A stretch of 57,709 nt of DNA from CAZCQG01 sp964500775. Lineage in GTDB: Bacteria; Campylobacterota; Campylobacteria; Campylobacterales; CAZCQG01. Both the position numbers and the translations under genes were made by a program. Where the stretch lies: positions 1 through 57,709 of the forward strand of contig CAZCQG010000012.1 of NCBI GenBank assembly GCA_964500775.1. Direction: 5' to 3'. The notes beneath the pieces were generated by a model. The model was not told the origin of the DNA. It saw nothing but the letters and a program-made list of their open reading frames with translations, and did no database searches. The number at the start of each line of letters is the position of its first letter. Within the stretch, counting starts at the first letter, position 1. Below are positions 33,388 to 43,398 of this stretch, one piece after another.

Positions 33388-34361
33388 TCTAACGTCAGCA
33401 CCGTCCTGATATTCGGGTCACGGCGCACCCTTGTATCGCTATGTTTGAGGATCGTGTTTTTTATAGCGAGCCAAATGTAGTCGTTGTTTTTTTCGCTCAA
33501 CTGCTCTTTGACGCTCCATTTACCTCGCTTTAGACCTCTCCCTTTTTCTATAAGTCTGTCGCTTTTTTCCAGCTCTTCCAAAAACGGTTTTAGAAATTCA
33601 AAACCGTACATCTTGAAATCATCGAGAATATACCTCCCGTCGATATAACGCGCCGAAGCGATCTTCTCTTTATAGGGAATCTCGCTTTTCCCGTAGAGCC
33701 GATACATAAGTTCATTCCAAAAGAAAAATGCGTCGTAGCTTTTTTTATACAAACGCTCCTGTTCTATCTTATTTTTCGGTAGTCCCGGAGAGCCCTTGTT
33801 TGTGAGGTTGTAATATCCAAAAGCCCTCTGTGATACCCTCGCCAATCCCTCTACGAGCCATTTGTTTTTCAGCATCGTGTAGCCGTTCATATAGATGTGA
33901 AACAGTTCGTGAATGGGGGTAAAGCTCCGCCCCTCTAAGTCGGGACGGAGATCGAGACTCAGCACCTTGGCATCTTTTGCGCCGTTTGGTCTATCATAGG
34001 TCATCACCGCGTCTATCGCTTCACCGAGGTGTTTTTCCTCTTTGAGTTTGAGGATATTTACGTCGATGTATTCTACGCCGCTGTACCGTTCGCTCTTGAG
34101 CGGTTCTCTAAATCCCAATATGTTTTTAAATACGAAATCGGCAAGCTTTAAATGGGTCATCGTATCTTCAACATAGTCGGGGATCCCGTTTGTATTCAGA
34201 TCGCTCTTTTCAACGACGGCGTTTTCCCCTTTTACGGTATAAAAAATACGAAACGGAGGATCGATAAGGAATCTATCCAATCCCTCTCGCGCCTCTTTAT
34301 ACGAAGCGCAAGAGGCAGAGAGGGAGAATAGTAGAATAAATACCGCAATTCTAAACATCAA
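33384..34361 (-). CDS. Secreted HExxH (gluzincin-like) putative metalloprotease next to the adhesin
   Basis: This is a 325-residue exported protein with an N-terminal signal (residues 1-20; a cysteine at 18 gives only a weak lipobox). A zinc site is evident: HELFH at 151-155 followed by E171 in WLVEGLARVSQ, the arrangement of gluzincin proteases, although the His-Glu spacing is short. Near the N-terminus DLNTNGIPDYVEDT (55-67) resembles a calcium-binding turn found before such domains. It begins 9 bp after the adhesin stop, so the two are co-transcribed. A role in trimming or releasing the adhesin is inference only. It is unrelated to the cysteine protease LapG. Confidence 0.7.
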   Translation of the reverse strand: MMFRIAVFILLFSLSASCASYKEAREGLDRFLIDPPFRIFYTVKGENAVVEKSDLNTNGIPDYVEDTMTHLKLADFVFKNILGFREPLKSERYSGVEYIDVNILKLKEEKHLGEAIDAVMTYDRPNGAKDAKVLSLDLRPDLEGRSFTPIHELFHIYMNGYTMLKNKWLVEGLARVSQRAFGYYNLTNKGSPGLPKNKIEQERLYKKSYDAFFFWNELMYRLYGKSEIPYKEKIASARYIDGRYILDDFKMYGFEFLKPFLEELEKSDRLIEKGRGLKRGKWSVKEQLSEKNNDYIWLAIKNTILKHSDTRVRRDPNIRTVLTLD

Positions 34362-34370
34362 CCGCCTATA

Positions 34371-37300
34371 TTACATATCGTGGTGTACGTTCGTGACGTG
34401 TGTTTCGGTATCGACGTTGAGATGGGCATTGCTATTTTCAAAATGCTCAAACACGTTGTAGGTTTTTCCGCTTGCATCCGTCGTCGTCGTACCCGTATCT
34501 TTCCACTCGTTTTCGAGATCGACCTCGTCGGCATCGTCCCCTTTGATGAATATTTGATTGTTTTCGGATTCTAATACGTCTTCAAGGGTAATATTCGTGA
34601 CGGTTTGGGAGATACCGTTATCGATATTTAAGGTGCTAACGCCTTGTAGTGCATCGAAGTCTATAGATTCGCCGCCGGAATAGAGTACGGAATCTTGGAC
34701 TTCGGTATAGTCGCCGCTACCGTCTGTTTCTGTTGCCTTTGCAACAGCGGTAATTTTAAACGTATCGGTATCTTCAGGTACGTACATTTTTATATCTTTT
34801 AACTCTATTGAGTTTGCTCCGCTCACCGGAATGATCCACTCACCTGCTTCCGTGCCTGCATTACCGACCGACAATACCGCATTTGTCGGAAGACCTTCGA
34901 GGGTCACGCTCAATGCCTCGCTACCCTCAAAGCTAGACAATGAGGCGCTCACATCCAAACCGTACTCAAGCATATTTTCTTTGGGACTCATCGAGACGCT
35001 ATCTATTGCCATACCCCAGTTATCATTGTCTTCGCCGACCTCTTTAAATGAAAGTATATTCGAGCCATCCCCCGAACCTCCTATCACCTCCAGCGTTTGA
35101 GTATTCCAAACGGTATTGTTACCCTCGATAGTGGCGACTAGCGCCCCGCCGAAATACACCTCCATTCGACCGCTATCCGCGCCTTCTTGAATCATTGCTT
35201 TATCCAAGTAGTCAAATGAAACGGTATATACAACCCCTGAAACTACGCCTGCGATTTTTTGTCCGATATGTGTATTTTCGTTGTCGGTATCGCCTCCGTA
35301 CTGTGTTTCACCTAAATCCATATAGTTCTCACCGCTAGACGTACCCACGCTCGCATGTCCTGCGGCGTGCGGTTCCATATACGGCGTATTTACACCACTC
35401 ATAAGCGTCCAGCCCTCGATTGACTGCATCGCTTTCCATTGTGTGCCCGTAAGTTGTTGATCTGCTACCGTATTGCCCCCTGCGTCTACTCCTGCGATAT
35501 TTTCAAAACTGCCGTTTACTACGAGATTTACATTGCTTGAAATCACATTGCCCGTGAGATTCAAGTCTACATCCACACTCGGCGATTCATCGATAATCGT
35601 AGCGATACCCGTTGCGCTTTGTCCGGTACTTAATGTGGCGGTAAGCTTGAAAGTCTCTCCGCTATCTCTGTGAGAATCTGCCACGGTGTCGGTTTTTACC
35701 ATTAGTTTCGAAGCGCCTTCCTGTAAGGCTATTGCACCGTTTGCGGGAACGTCTATCCAGTTGTTACCGTCGAAGCTATATTTGAATACGTCAAAATTAT
35801 AATCAGAATCTAATGCCGTGCCGTCGGCTAGTGCAAGAGTGAGCGTGCTACCCGCTTCCGCACCGCTTATTCTCACCCCAAATATCACCTCTTCACCCTC
35901 TTTTACACTCACATCCGTACCGTGAGTATCGGCACTACAAAGCGTACCCACAAACACGCTCGGCTCACCTACGGGCTTGACGTCTAGGTGTACCGTAGCA
36001 GTATCCGTCGCACCGTGACTATCTCTAATAGTATAAGTAAAGCTTGCTGCACCGACATAGTCGACGTCGGGGATAAAAGTAATGTTTCCGCCTGCATCCA
36101 TGCTCACCGTGCCGTTCACTGCACCTTGCACGCTTATTACTTCAAAGCTATCTCCCTCCAAATCGGTGTCGTTTGCCATAAGCTGTGCCGCCGTGATGGT
36201 AATAGAACTATCTTCGTTCATATCAAAATTATTTTGCACATACGCTTCGCCGTCGGAATCAAAGCGTAAACCGGATATACCGCCATCGCTATTTTGCCAC
36301 ATAACTACGTAGCCGCCATCGGCTAGCACGGTAAGTACAGGCTCGCTTCCGCTGCCCGCAAATATCGCATCTCCAAGTGAGCCGTCTTTATATGTTTGCG
36401 TATAGATTCCGCCTGCGGACTGATATGCGAGTACAAAACCGTTTACGTTGGGAGTGATGACGGGATTTATCCCTGCACCCGCACACAACTCTCCTCCACT
36501 CTTCGTGCCGTCACTATTGAATATCTGGACATAAATTTGTCCGTCGCTACTTTCCCAAGCGACCGTCGCGCCTCCGTTAATCATTGCGGTGATTTCAGGA
36601 TCGCCCTGATTGCCCGAGGTCGTAGTATTGACCTGCGTTTCGGAGCCTATTTTTTCCACGCCGCCATCCGTGAGCGTAAATTTTTGCATATACACGCCAT
36701 ATCCGCTACCGTCTTGATTTTGAGACTGCCACGTAACAACGACGTTTCCGTTGCTATCAAGCGTAATATCGGAATCTATTTGATCGCCGATGGCAAAAGT
36801 ATTAATCTGGAATTTATCTCCTACCGTATTGCCGTATGCATCATACCTTTGTCCAAACACCCCAAAACCGTTGACGTCGTGCACATCACTATGTATAGGG
36901 TTGTCGGTGGTATTTCCTAAATCGGTGTTGTTATACCTCGCATCTGCAGACCACGTGATAATAAAGCCTCCGTCCGGAAGTGCCGTGATAGGGTCATACT
37001 CTGCCCTAGCCACCACAAATTCTTCACATACCGCGGTTCCGTTTTCATCAAAAATCTGTCCTCTAATATATCTGCTGCCATTGTCATAGTTGTCGACACT
37101 TACGTAATCATCATCGGATGTCCAAGTAATAAGTACTCTGCCATCCGTCAATGAAGTAACATGCGGGTCGTGTTGGTCTCTCGCATCGGTAGTATTGACT
37201 TTTACCGGATTACCCACCGGATCGCCGTCTTTATCGTATTTTTGGTAGTAAATGTCGTTGTTAACGTGCTTACTCACCCATTGCGTCTCTCCGCTATCAT

Positions 37301-40300
37301 TCACGTCCCCGTCGTTATTATTGTCGCTAGAGACCGCTCCGTTATAGGTATTTCCCGTAGCCTCTTGCCAGACGACAATATAACCTCCATCTGCAGAAGC
37401 CGCAACATCGGGGAGGGCTTGATTGTGATTTGTAGTCGTGTCGCCTTTACTTGATGCATCATCGACCGTAAACACCCCTTGTGCCGCATCCGCATACCCA
37501 TAATCATCGACTGCGTCAACCGTATTCGGAAGAGTGTATGGATTGAGACTGCAGCCTCCGATGTCTACCGTGACATTCATCGTGTTGCTATCTTTTACGC
37601 CGTCGTTTACCGTAAATGTAAACTCGCGCGGACTTCTATCTTCGCTAGTCGTCGTAAAGGTGAGCGATTCGAGTGCTGATTCGTATGCCGCTACCGTAGC
37701 GCTACCGCTAAGCGTGATGACTAGATCACCGTCGCCATTGAGAGTCTTCGTAGCCGTGATACCTTCAGGCAAATCATCGGCATTCACGACATCACCATAA
37801 GCATAGTTCGAGAGGACAACAGTAGCACTTTGAAGATTCGCATTATCGGAATCTGAGAGGTTTATGTCGCTTAGTATGGTATTTTCCGTACTAAAGTCCA
37901 CGCCGACGAGTTTGATATTATCGAGATATGCTCCAAACGTATCGGCATCACCTGCGCCTTGGAAATTGAGTACCGCACTATCCCCTTCTATATCGCTAAA
38001 GACTGCTTTTATAGCATACCAACCGTTCGCATCAGGCGCGATAGAGACCTCTACACCGCTTGGGGCTACCGAAGTTACGTTGCCGTTAGCATCTACGTTG
38101 ATGCTCACCTCTTTGCCATCCAGTGAGAATTTCATATCGCTGCTATCGACGTGCCCTTGTCGCGGTGTAAAGTTAAACGTAAGCACGAACTCGTCGTTCC
38201 CCTCTCCTAGATTTACNNNNNNNNNNNNNNNNNNNNNNNNNNNNNNNNNNNNNNNNNNNNNNNNNNNNNNNNNNNNNNNNNNNNNNNNNNNNNNNNNNNN
38301 NNNNNNNNNNNNNNNNATCAAGACATTATTTCCGTCCGTACCGTGGTCGATGTACCAAGTATTATTGATATTTGTATCTCCACTACCTTGTGCCACACCC
38401 TCAAATCCTTCCGAAAATAAAATCGTCTCGGTCGGACTGCCTAGTGACGCGCACGGCTTGATAGTGATGACGACATCATCATAATCTTGATCGCCGAGAT
38501 TGAGGTCTTCAAATCCAAGCACGATACCTTGTCCGTCCTCTGCCATGCCTGCTACGACGTGGTCTTTACCACCCGGATTGAGTGCATTATCGGTATAGTA
38601 TGCAGTCGTATTTACGCCGTCCACTACCATTTGACCGTTAGTAAACGAAATGACGGAGTTTGTCGTAATTCCTTTATCAGATCCATCGGGAATAATGAAG
38701 AAACCGACGTTACCCTCTAGTCCATTGAGTGTACCTATCATCTCCGAGACGCCTCCTACCATGCTGCCCTCTTCGGCAAAGATGATATGCGCCTCTTGCG
38801 GTACGCCGTTTTCATCCGCCGTATAGTAGCCGATGACGTTGTGATAGCCTGCTTGTCCGCCGTTGTATTCTACGGAAAGACTTGAGCCGCCCTCACCCAT
38901 ATTGATACTGAGGTTGCCGTTATCGGCGCTAAAGGTGATACCTTTATCAATTGCAGTCAGAGCATCCGCATCAATACTGTCAATAACACCGTCTCTATCG
39001 GCATCAAGCAGTCCTGAAATTGTATGAAGCGGTTGATTATTTGCCGTGACGGAGTTGATGACAGGTGCATCGTCCCTGCCGTCTATGTTGATAGAAAGTG
39101 TGGCCGATGTCGCAGCGTTAATACCGTCGCTAACAGTATAAGTAAAGCTATCAATCACCGTATCGCCGACATTGAGAGCCTCTATGGTCGCATCATCGTT
39201 ATTCACGACAAATGTAAACACACCGGAATTATTTATTGTAAGCGTGCCATGATCGCTTGCTATAGATATATTGCTACCGTCGCTAGGCAAGTCGACCGTG
39301 ACGCTACCGTATGCCACCTGCGTAAGAGTAATACCTGTAACAGTGCCTTTGTCGTCATTATCCAAGACATTGCCGGCAGCGCTTCTATCATCATCGCTTT
39401 CATCTTGCGCGAGGACAAATTCGCTTCCGTTTTCCGTAGCATTAAACACATCATCTTTTGCTATGGCCGCAGTGTCATTATCTAGTATCTCGGTTGTGAC
39501 GGTGTCATTGGCGATGATTAATTTTTCATAACCTCCTCCGTTGTTCGTTGAAAGTATTTTTACTTGGTACGATTCGGTATTTTCGTCTAATGCATCATTA
39601 TTGTTTACCACATCAAAGCTAACAGAAAGTGCTCCTATCGGAATTGTAATGTCTCTGACTTCCGAAACGAGATCACCGCTATTTGTGTCGATATGCGCTA
39701 TTTCTACGGTGACTATCAATGGACTTCCCAGTGGCGCATTATCCACAGAAAGGGTATAAGTTGCCGTAGCCCCTTCATTGACATTGGTATTTCCACTTAA
39801 GGTTAAGGCGGTGGTGTTTGTTGTGTCATTTATTGTTACTGTTGCGGTATCGGTCGNNNNNNNNNNNNNNNNNNNNNNNNNNNNNNNNNNNNNNNNNNNN
39901 NNNNNNNNNNNNNNNNNNNNNNNNNNNNNNNNNNNNNNNNNNNNNNNNNNNNNNNNCTTCATCGAGGGTGACGTCATTGAGTGTTAAGGTGGTGGTGTTT
40001 GTTGTGTCATTGATTGTATTATCTTGATTTTCTTCAGGCGGAGTGGTGCCCCCATTGTTGTTTGTCCCTGTAGCCGTATCGGTGTTTGGGGCACGATTAG
40101 TCGCCGTATTCCCGCCTTGATCATTTGTAGTATCGGGGTTTAGCCCTCCTGTTCTATTTCGCGTATCCTCATCCCCCTCTAAAACAGGCTCTTCCTCCAC
40201 GCCGACTTCATCTCTCCCAGTATCGAGCTGCTCGGTATTTACCGCTCCCCTGCCGTCGTTTGCCAACCCAAGATCACCGTCGATACCTTTGCCGCTACCG

Positions 40301-40584
40301 AACAAGTCGCTATTAAGTCCAAAATCATCAAGAGTATCGGGGTTTACTTCTACTTGCCAATTTTCAAAACCGTCCTCAAAAAACGATGAATCAAGGCGAA
40401 TGCTCATAGGTCCTTCCAACTCCACTTCCCTGCCGTCGCTAAAAATTATTTTTGCAAACTCGCTAATAGTGAGCAAGCCGCCGTTGTCACTAATGATGTC
40501 GCGATTCCTAAGCACCTCTTCTTGGTCGCCCTCTAGTGTTACCAGCCCCCTGATGTCCGCAATAACAGCAACATTCTTAGACAT
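34371..40584 (-). CDS. Giant LapA-like type I secreted adhesin (incomplete, two assembly gaps)
   Basis: This is one gene split by two 100-N gaps; the frame change at 39857-39956 is a gap artefact. The N-terminus (MSKNVAVIADIRGLV, about 75 residues) is a retention module as in LapA adhesins, followed by an Asn/Asp/Thr-rich linker. Then come Calx-beta-like and VCBS/cadherin-like repeats (one clear unit with FIPDVDYVGAASFTYTIRD near 36000), a DUF4114 domain (GFEDLNLGDQDYDDVVI, about 38480), a beta-propeller-like repeat region (about 36300-37450), a jelly-roll carbohydrate-binding-like domain (about 34980-35540), and a C-terminal type I secretion segment. No GGxGxDxxx arrays are visible. Repeats with NDTTNTT flank the first gap, so the true protein is longer than 2000 residues. 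It is exported by the neighbouring ABC/HlyD/TolC set. Confidence 0.85.
38217..38316. other. Assembly gap (100 N) inside the adhesin gene
   Basis: Exactly 100 N, a placeholder length. Coding continues in the same frame on both sides. Confidence 0.95.
39857..39956. repeat. Assembly gap (100 N) flanked by near-identical repeats in the adhesin gene
   Basis: Both edges encode NDTTNTT-L-TL units (39790-39850 and 39960-40020 region), so the assembler stopped in a repeat array. The number of repeat units is unknown, and the reading frame differs by one across the placeholder. Confidence 0.85.
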
Positions 40585-40669
40585 AATAAACCCCTTGTAT
40601 TTTTATTCTACATACGAGTTTACCTGTTGTTTCGAGTAAAAAAAAGTATACGAAGGTATAAATTTGAAG

Positions 40670-41281
40670 TTATGGATGAGTTTTTTTGACGAAGAGCGCA
40701 AGTGCGAGTCTATCTTTTGTCCCCGTTTTTGCAAATATCGAACTAAGATATTTTTTTACGGTAACTTCTGCCACATCTAGGGTTTTTGCTATTTGTGCGT
40801 TACTCATTCCTTGCGATACAAGCAAAGAAACTTCACGCTCTTTTTGCGTCAAGTGCTCTAACATGGCGCTATCCCCTTTTTCTCCCGCGGTGATATTGCC
40901 GATCATAAATTGCATAAGTTCGGGATAAACCCAAATATTCCCGTTTTGCACCACTTCTATCGCTTGATTAAATATGTTTGGATGCGAGATGCTTGAAATA
41001 TACCCTTTGAATCCCATTTTTAAAAGTGTGCATCCTTCGATAAAATCGGTATTATTTCTAACGGCAATCGCTTGTATTTTCGGAAAATCGGAAATAATCT
41101 CTTTGCATATCTCCAAAGCATCCCCGCGAGCCGAGTCTAAATGGAACATGAGAATACCGCCATCCATTTTCATAGAGAAAAAATCTTCTATGCTCAAAAC
41201 ATTCGTTACGGACAAACCTATTTTTTCGCTATTAAGCGTATTGATGAGAAATTTTGCGTCGGATACGAGACATACTTTCAA
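40670..41281 (-). CDS. LuxR/NarL-family regulator with a degenerate receiver
   Basis: This is a 203-residue protein. The C-terminal LuxR helix-turn-helix is clear (LTQKEREVSLLVSQGMSNAQIA, in two parts at about 140-160, then VTVKKYLSSIFAKTGTKDR). The N-terminal receiver has lost key residues: the acidic pair reads V-S-D, the phosphoacceptor position falls on His in LMFHLDSARGD, and the switch lysine is absent in GYISSIS. It is therefore unlikely to be phosphorylated and may respond to a ligand or partner. It lies between the adhesin and the PAS-HlyD gene on the same strand (20-bp and 85-bp gaps) and is the obvious candidate regulator of this locus. Confidence 0.85.
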   Translation of the reverse strand: MKVCLVSDAKFLINTLNSEKIGLSVTNVLSIEDFFSMKMDGGILMFHLDSARGDALEICKEIISDFPKIQAIAVRNNTDFIEGCTLLKMGFKGYISSISHPNIFNQAIEVVQNGNIWVYPELMQFMIGNITAGEKGDSAMLEHLTQKEREVSLLVSQGMSNAQIAKTLDVAEVTVKKYLSSIFAKTGTKDRLALALFVKKTHP

Positions 41282-41300
41282 GTGTTTTCCTGCCGTGTGG

Positions 41301-43079
41301 TTATTTTTCAGTCAAAGCGCCCTGTTTGGTCTTTAAGATCGGTTTTAAAATATAATCCATCACCGTCTTTTTGCCCGTAATGATGTCAGCCTCCACCGTC
41401 ATACCCGCTTTGATTCTTAGATTCTCTTTATCGCCGACATAGTCCTTGGATGATTTTACGTGCACTACGTAATACTCCTCTTTCCCCTGATCATCCAGTA
41501 ATGTGTCAGCGGAAATGTATGATATTTCGCCGTCCATCCCTCCGTAAATCGCAAAATCGTACGCTTTTGGTTTCAGCTTTGCCTTCTGTCCCACATAGAG
41601 AAATCCAATATCCGAGGGGAAAACTTTTACTTCCGCAATCAGATAATCCGAGGTCGGAACTATATCTATGATCGATTTCCCCGCTTGCACGGAAGAGCCT
41701 AATGTTTTAATATAGATATTCTTCACTATGCCGTCGACGGGAGAGAGGATGAGCGTCCTCTGTACTTTGTCGTCTAGCGAAGAGAGTACCTCTATGAGAC
41801 GTTTTATCTCCGCATCCACGCCGGCTAATTCCGAACTTGCTTCTTTTTGGGCGTTAAATACCGTCTCGTCAATCCCTTTTTGGATTTCTATGATGGATGA
41901 TTTGATAGTAGGGATCGAGCCTTCTAATGTCTTTAACTCGCTATCTAGGTCGTTAAACGCTCTCCGTTGCTGCATCAAGTCTATTTTTGAAATAATCCCC
42001 TCGTTTGCGAGCTCTTCTTTGATTTTAATCTCTTCTTTGAGGAGGGTGTGATTTTCTCTTAATATCTGCAATTTGCCCTGTGCATCGGTTAGGTCGTTTT
42101 TTCTTTGCTGTAGTTTTTCTTTTAATCCATCGGTGTTCGCATCTAATTTTTGTTTGTTTGCGACAAAGAGATTCCTTTCGTTGCGCATAAGCTCCGGACT
42201 CTGTGCTACGACATCGGCATCATCTTCCATATTTTCGCTTGAAGCTTCTGCTTTAAGTCTCGCCGCTTTTGCCTTGAGCTCTAAAAGTCTTAATCGATTT
42301 TTGTCGTACTCGGAGGTGAAGGATATATCGTGCAGTTTTGCCAAAGGTTGCCCTTTTTTCACCTTTTCACCCTCTTCGACCAATATCTCATCGAGTATAC
42401 CGCCTTCAAAACTACTGATTGATTGGATTTTATCGGAAGGGATTATTTTGCCCTCGGCTTTTACTAGCTCGTCTATCTCCGCCAAAGATGCCCAAAGTAC
42501 CGAAACGATGACCGTGAAAAATATTATCCATAGTATCTTGTGCAATCCGCTTGCCGTGCGTAGCAATACCGCTGAACTCAAAGAGGGCATAAAATCTAGC
42601 ACCCCTTTGTCATACTTTTTGTTCAGCATATTCTCTTCGTGGATTTTTTTGAGTTTTTTCTCTTGGGTAATGTCGTTACTCGCCAAAACAAATCCTACGA
42701 GATTCCCCTCGTCGTTCAACAAAGGACGTATAATCGTATCCGTCCATATAGTCTTATCGCCCTTACTGGCGTGTTTCATCTCTCCCTTCCAAACGCTTTT
42801 TGATATTAAAGCGTCGTGGAACTGCGCATCAAAAGTTTTTATAGAATCTTTTTGTATGAGAAAGTTGTATGGTTTGCCCAAAAGCTCTGATTCTTTATAT
42901 TCAAAAATATTACAAAGATTTGTACTTACGTGTTTTATCGTCCCTTCGATGTCGGTTACCGCTAGCACGACGTAGTTATCTAGTATTTCTCGATTCTGAA
43001 ACCTAAAACTTTTCGTAAGTTCCTCATCTTTATTTGCGTCTATTGAGGCATTCTCGTTCCGATTGCCTTGAATTTCCAT
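41301..43079 (-). CDS. PAS-HlyD fusion: type I secretion adaptor with cytoplasmic sensor domain
   Basis: This is a 592-residue protein with two parts. Residues 35-140 are a PAS domain (TDIEGTIKHVSTNLCNIF, ELLGKPYNF, WKGEMKHASKGD, GFVLASNDIT), close to the Aer-like group that often binds FAD or heme. After one membrane helix (182-200), residues 205-592 are a HlyD/LapC-type membrane fusion protein: the lipoyl half-motif EGGILDEILVEEGEKVKKGQ, a long coiled coil (about 250-440), the second half SPVDGIVKNIYIKTLG, and the C-terminal HlyD barrel. HlyD adaptors normally have only a short cytoplasmic tail. The protein joins the ABC exporter to TolC, and the PAS domain could let a cytoplasmic signal gate secretion. 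It is divergent from the TolC gene. Confidence 0.88.
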   Translation of the reverse strand: MEIQGNRNENASIDANKDEELTKSFRFQNREILDNYVVLAVTDIEGTIKHVSTNLCNIFEYKESELLGKPYNFLIQKDSIKTFDAQFHDALISKSVWKGEMKHASKGDKTIWTDTIIRPLLNDEGNLVGFVLASNDITQEKKLKKIHEENMLNKKYDKGVLDFMPSLSSAVLLRTASGLHKILWIIFFTVIVSVLWASLAEIDELVKAEGKIIPSDKIQSISSFEGGILDEILVEEGEKVKKGQPLAKLHDISFTSEYDKNRLRLLELKAKAARLKAEASSENMEDDADVVAQSPELMRNERNLFVANKQKLDANTDGLKEKLQQRKNDLTDAQGKLQILRENHTLLKEEIKIKEELANEGIISKIDLMQQRRAFNDLDSELKTLEGSIPTIKSSIIEIQKGIDETVFNAQKEASSELAGVDAEIKRLIEVLSSLDDKVQRTLILSPVDGIVKNIYIKTLGSSVQAGKSIIDIVPTSDYLIAEVKVFPSDIGFLYVGQKAKLKPKAYDFAIYGGMDGEISYISADTLLDDQGKEEYYVVHVKSSKDYVGDKENLRIKAGMTVEADIITGKKTVMDYILKPILKTKQGALTEK

Positions 43080-43398
43080 TTTTTCTCCAAAACTTAAAGA
43101 ATAAACTTACTCATTTCACAAACCTAGAATATAGCATATGTTTTCATAAAAATATCATAAAAACTGTGTATAAACGCTTATAAACACCTATTGCAACGAT
43201 ATGGAAAGACAATGTCATCAAAGTATCAAAATAATGTAAACGGCTGAAAAATTAGTAGAAATTTGCCATAATTTTAAGAAAAAAATACAAGAAAAACTAT
43301 ATAATCTAACCGTGAACATAAAATATTTTTCTATATTTTACGGAAAATTAGAAATTATCCGATTATCTCGTGAGAGTTTATTTTGAAGGAAGCCGATT
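43080..43398. promoter_or_regulatory. Divergent intergenic region between PAS-HlyD and TolC-SH3 genes
   Basis: This is a 319-bp AT-rich spacer with no reading frame. It must hold the promoters of both secretion half-operons. A TATAAT box lies at about 43299 for the rightward unit, without a clear -35 element, as is common in this phylum. I see no strong operator palindrome. Confidence 0.55.

Noticed and set aside
37864..38484. Long rightward frames across the adhesin gene (also 2333-2800, 36396-36920, 39024-39485)
   Set aside because: They are shadows caused by the biased composition of the leftward genes, and some run through N gaps.
39826..39986. Apparent frameshift and early stop in the adhesin
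   Set aside because: The frame change falls exactly at a 100-N placeholder, so it is an assembly artefact and not a pseudogene.
34371..40584. Calcium-binding RTX nonapeptide arrays in the adhesin
   Set aside because: No GGxGxDxxx repeats are visible; only isolated fragments such as GEGNDEF occur. They may lie in the gaps, but I cannot claim them.
42073..42975. 300-residue rightward frame opposite the PAS-HlyD gene
   Set aside because: Low-complexity Ser/Phe-rich product, antisense to a well-supported coding region.
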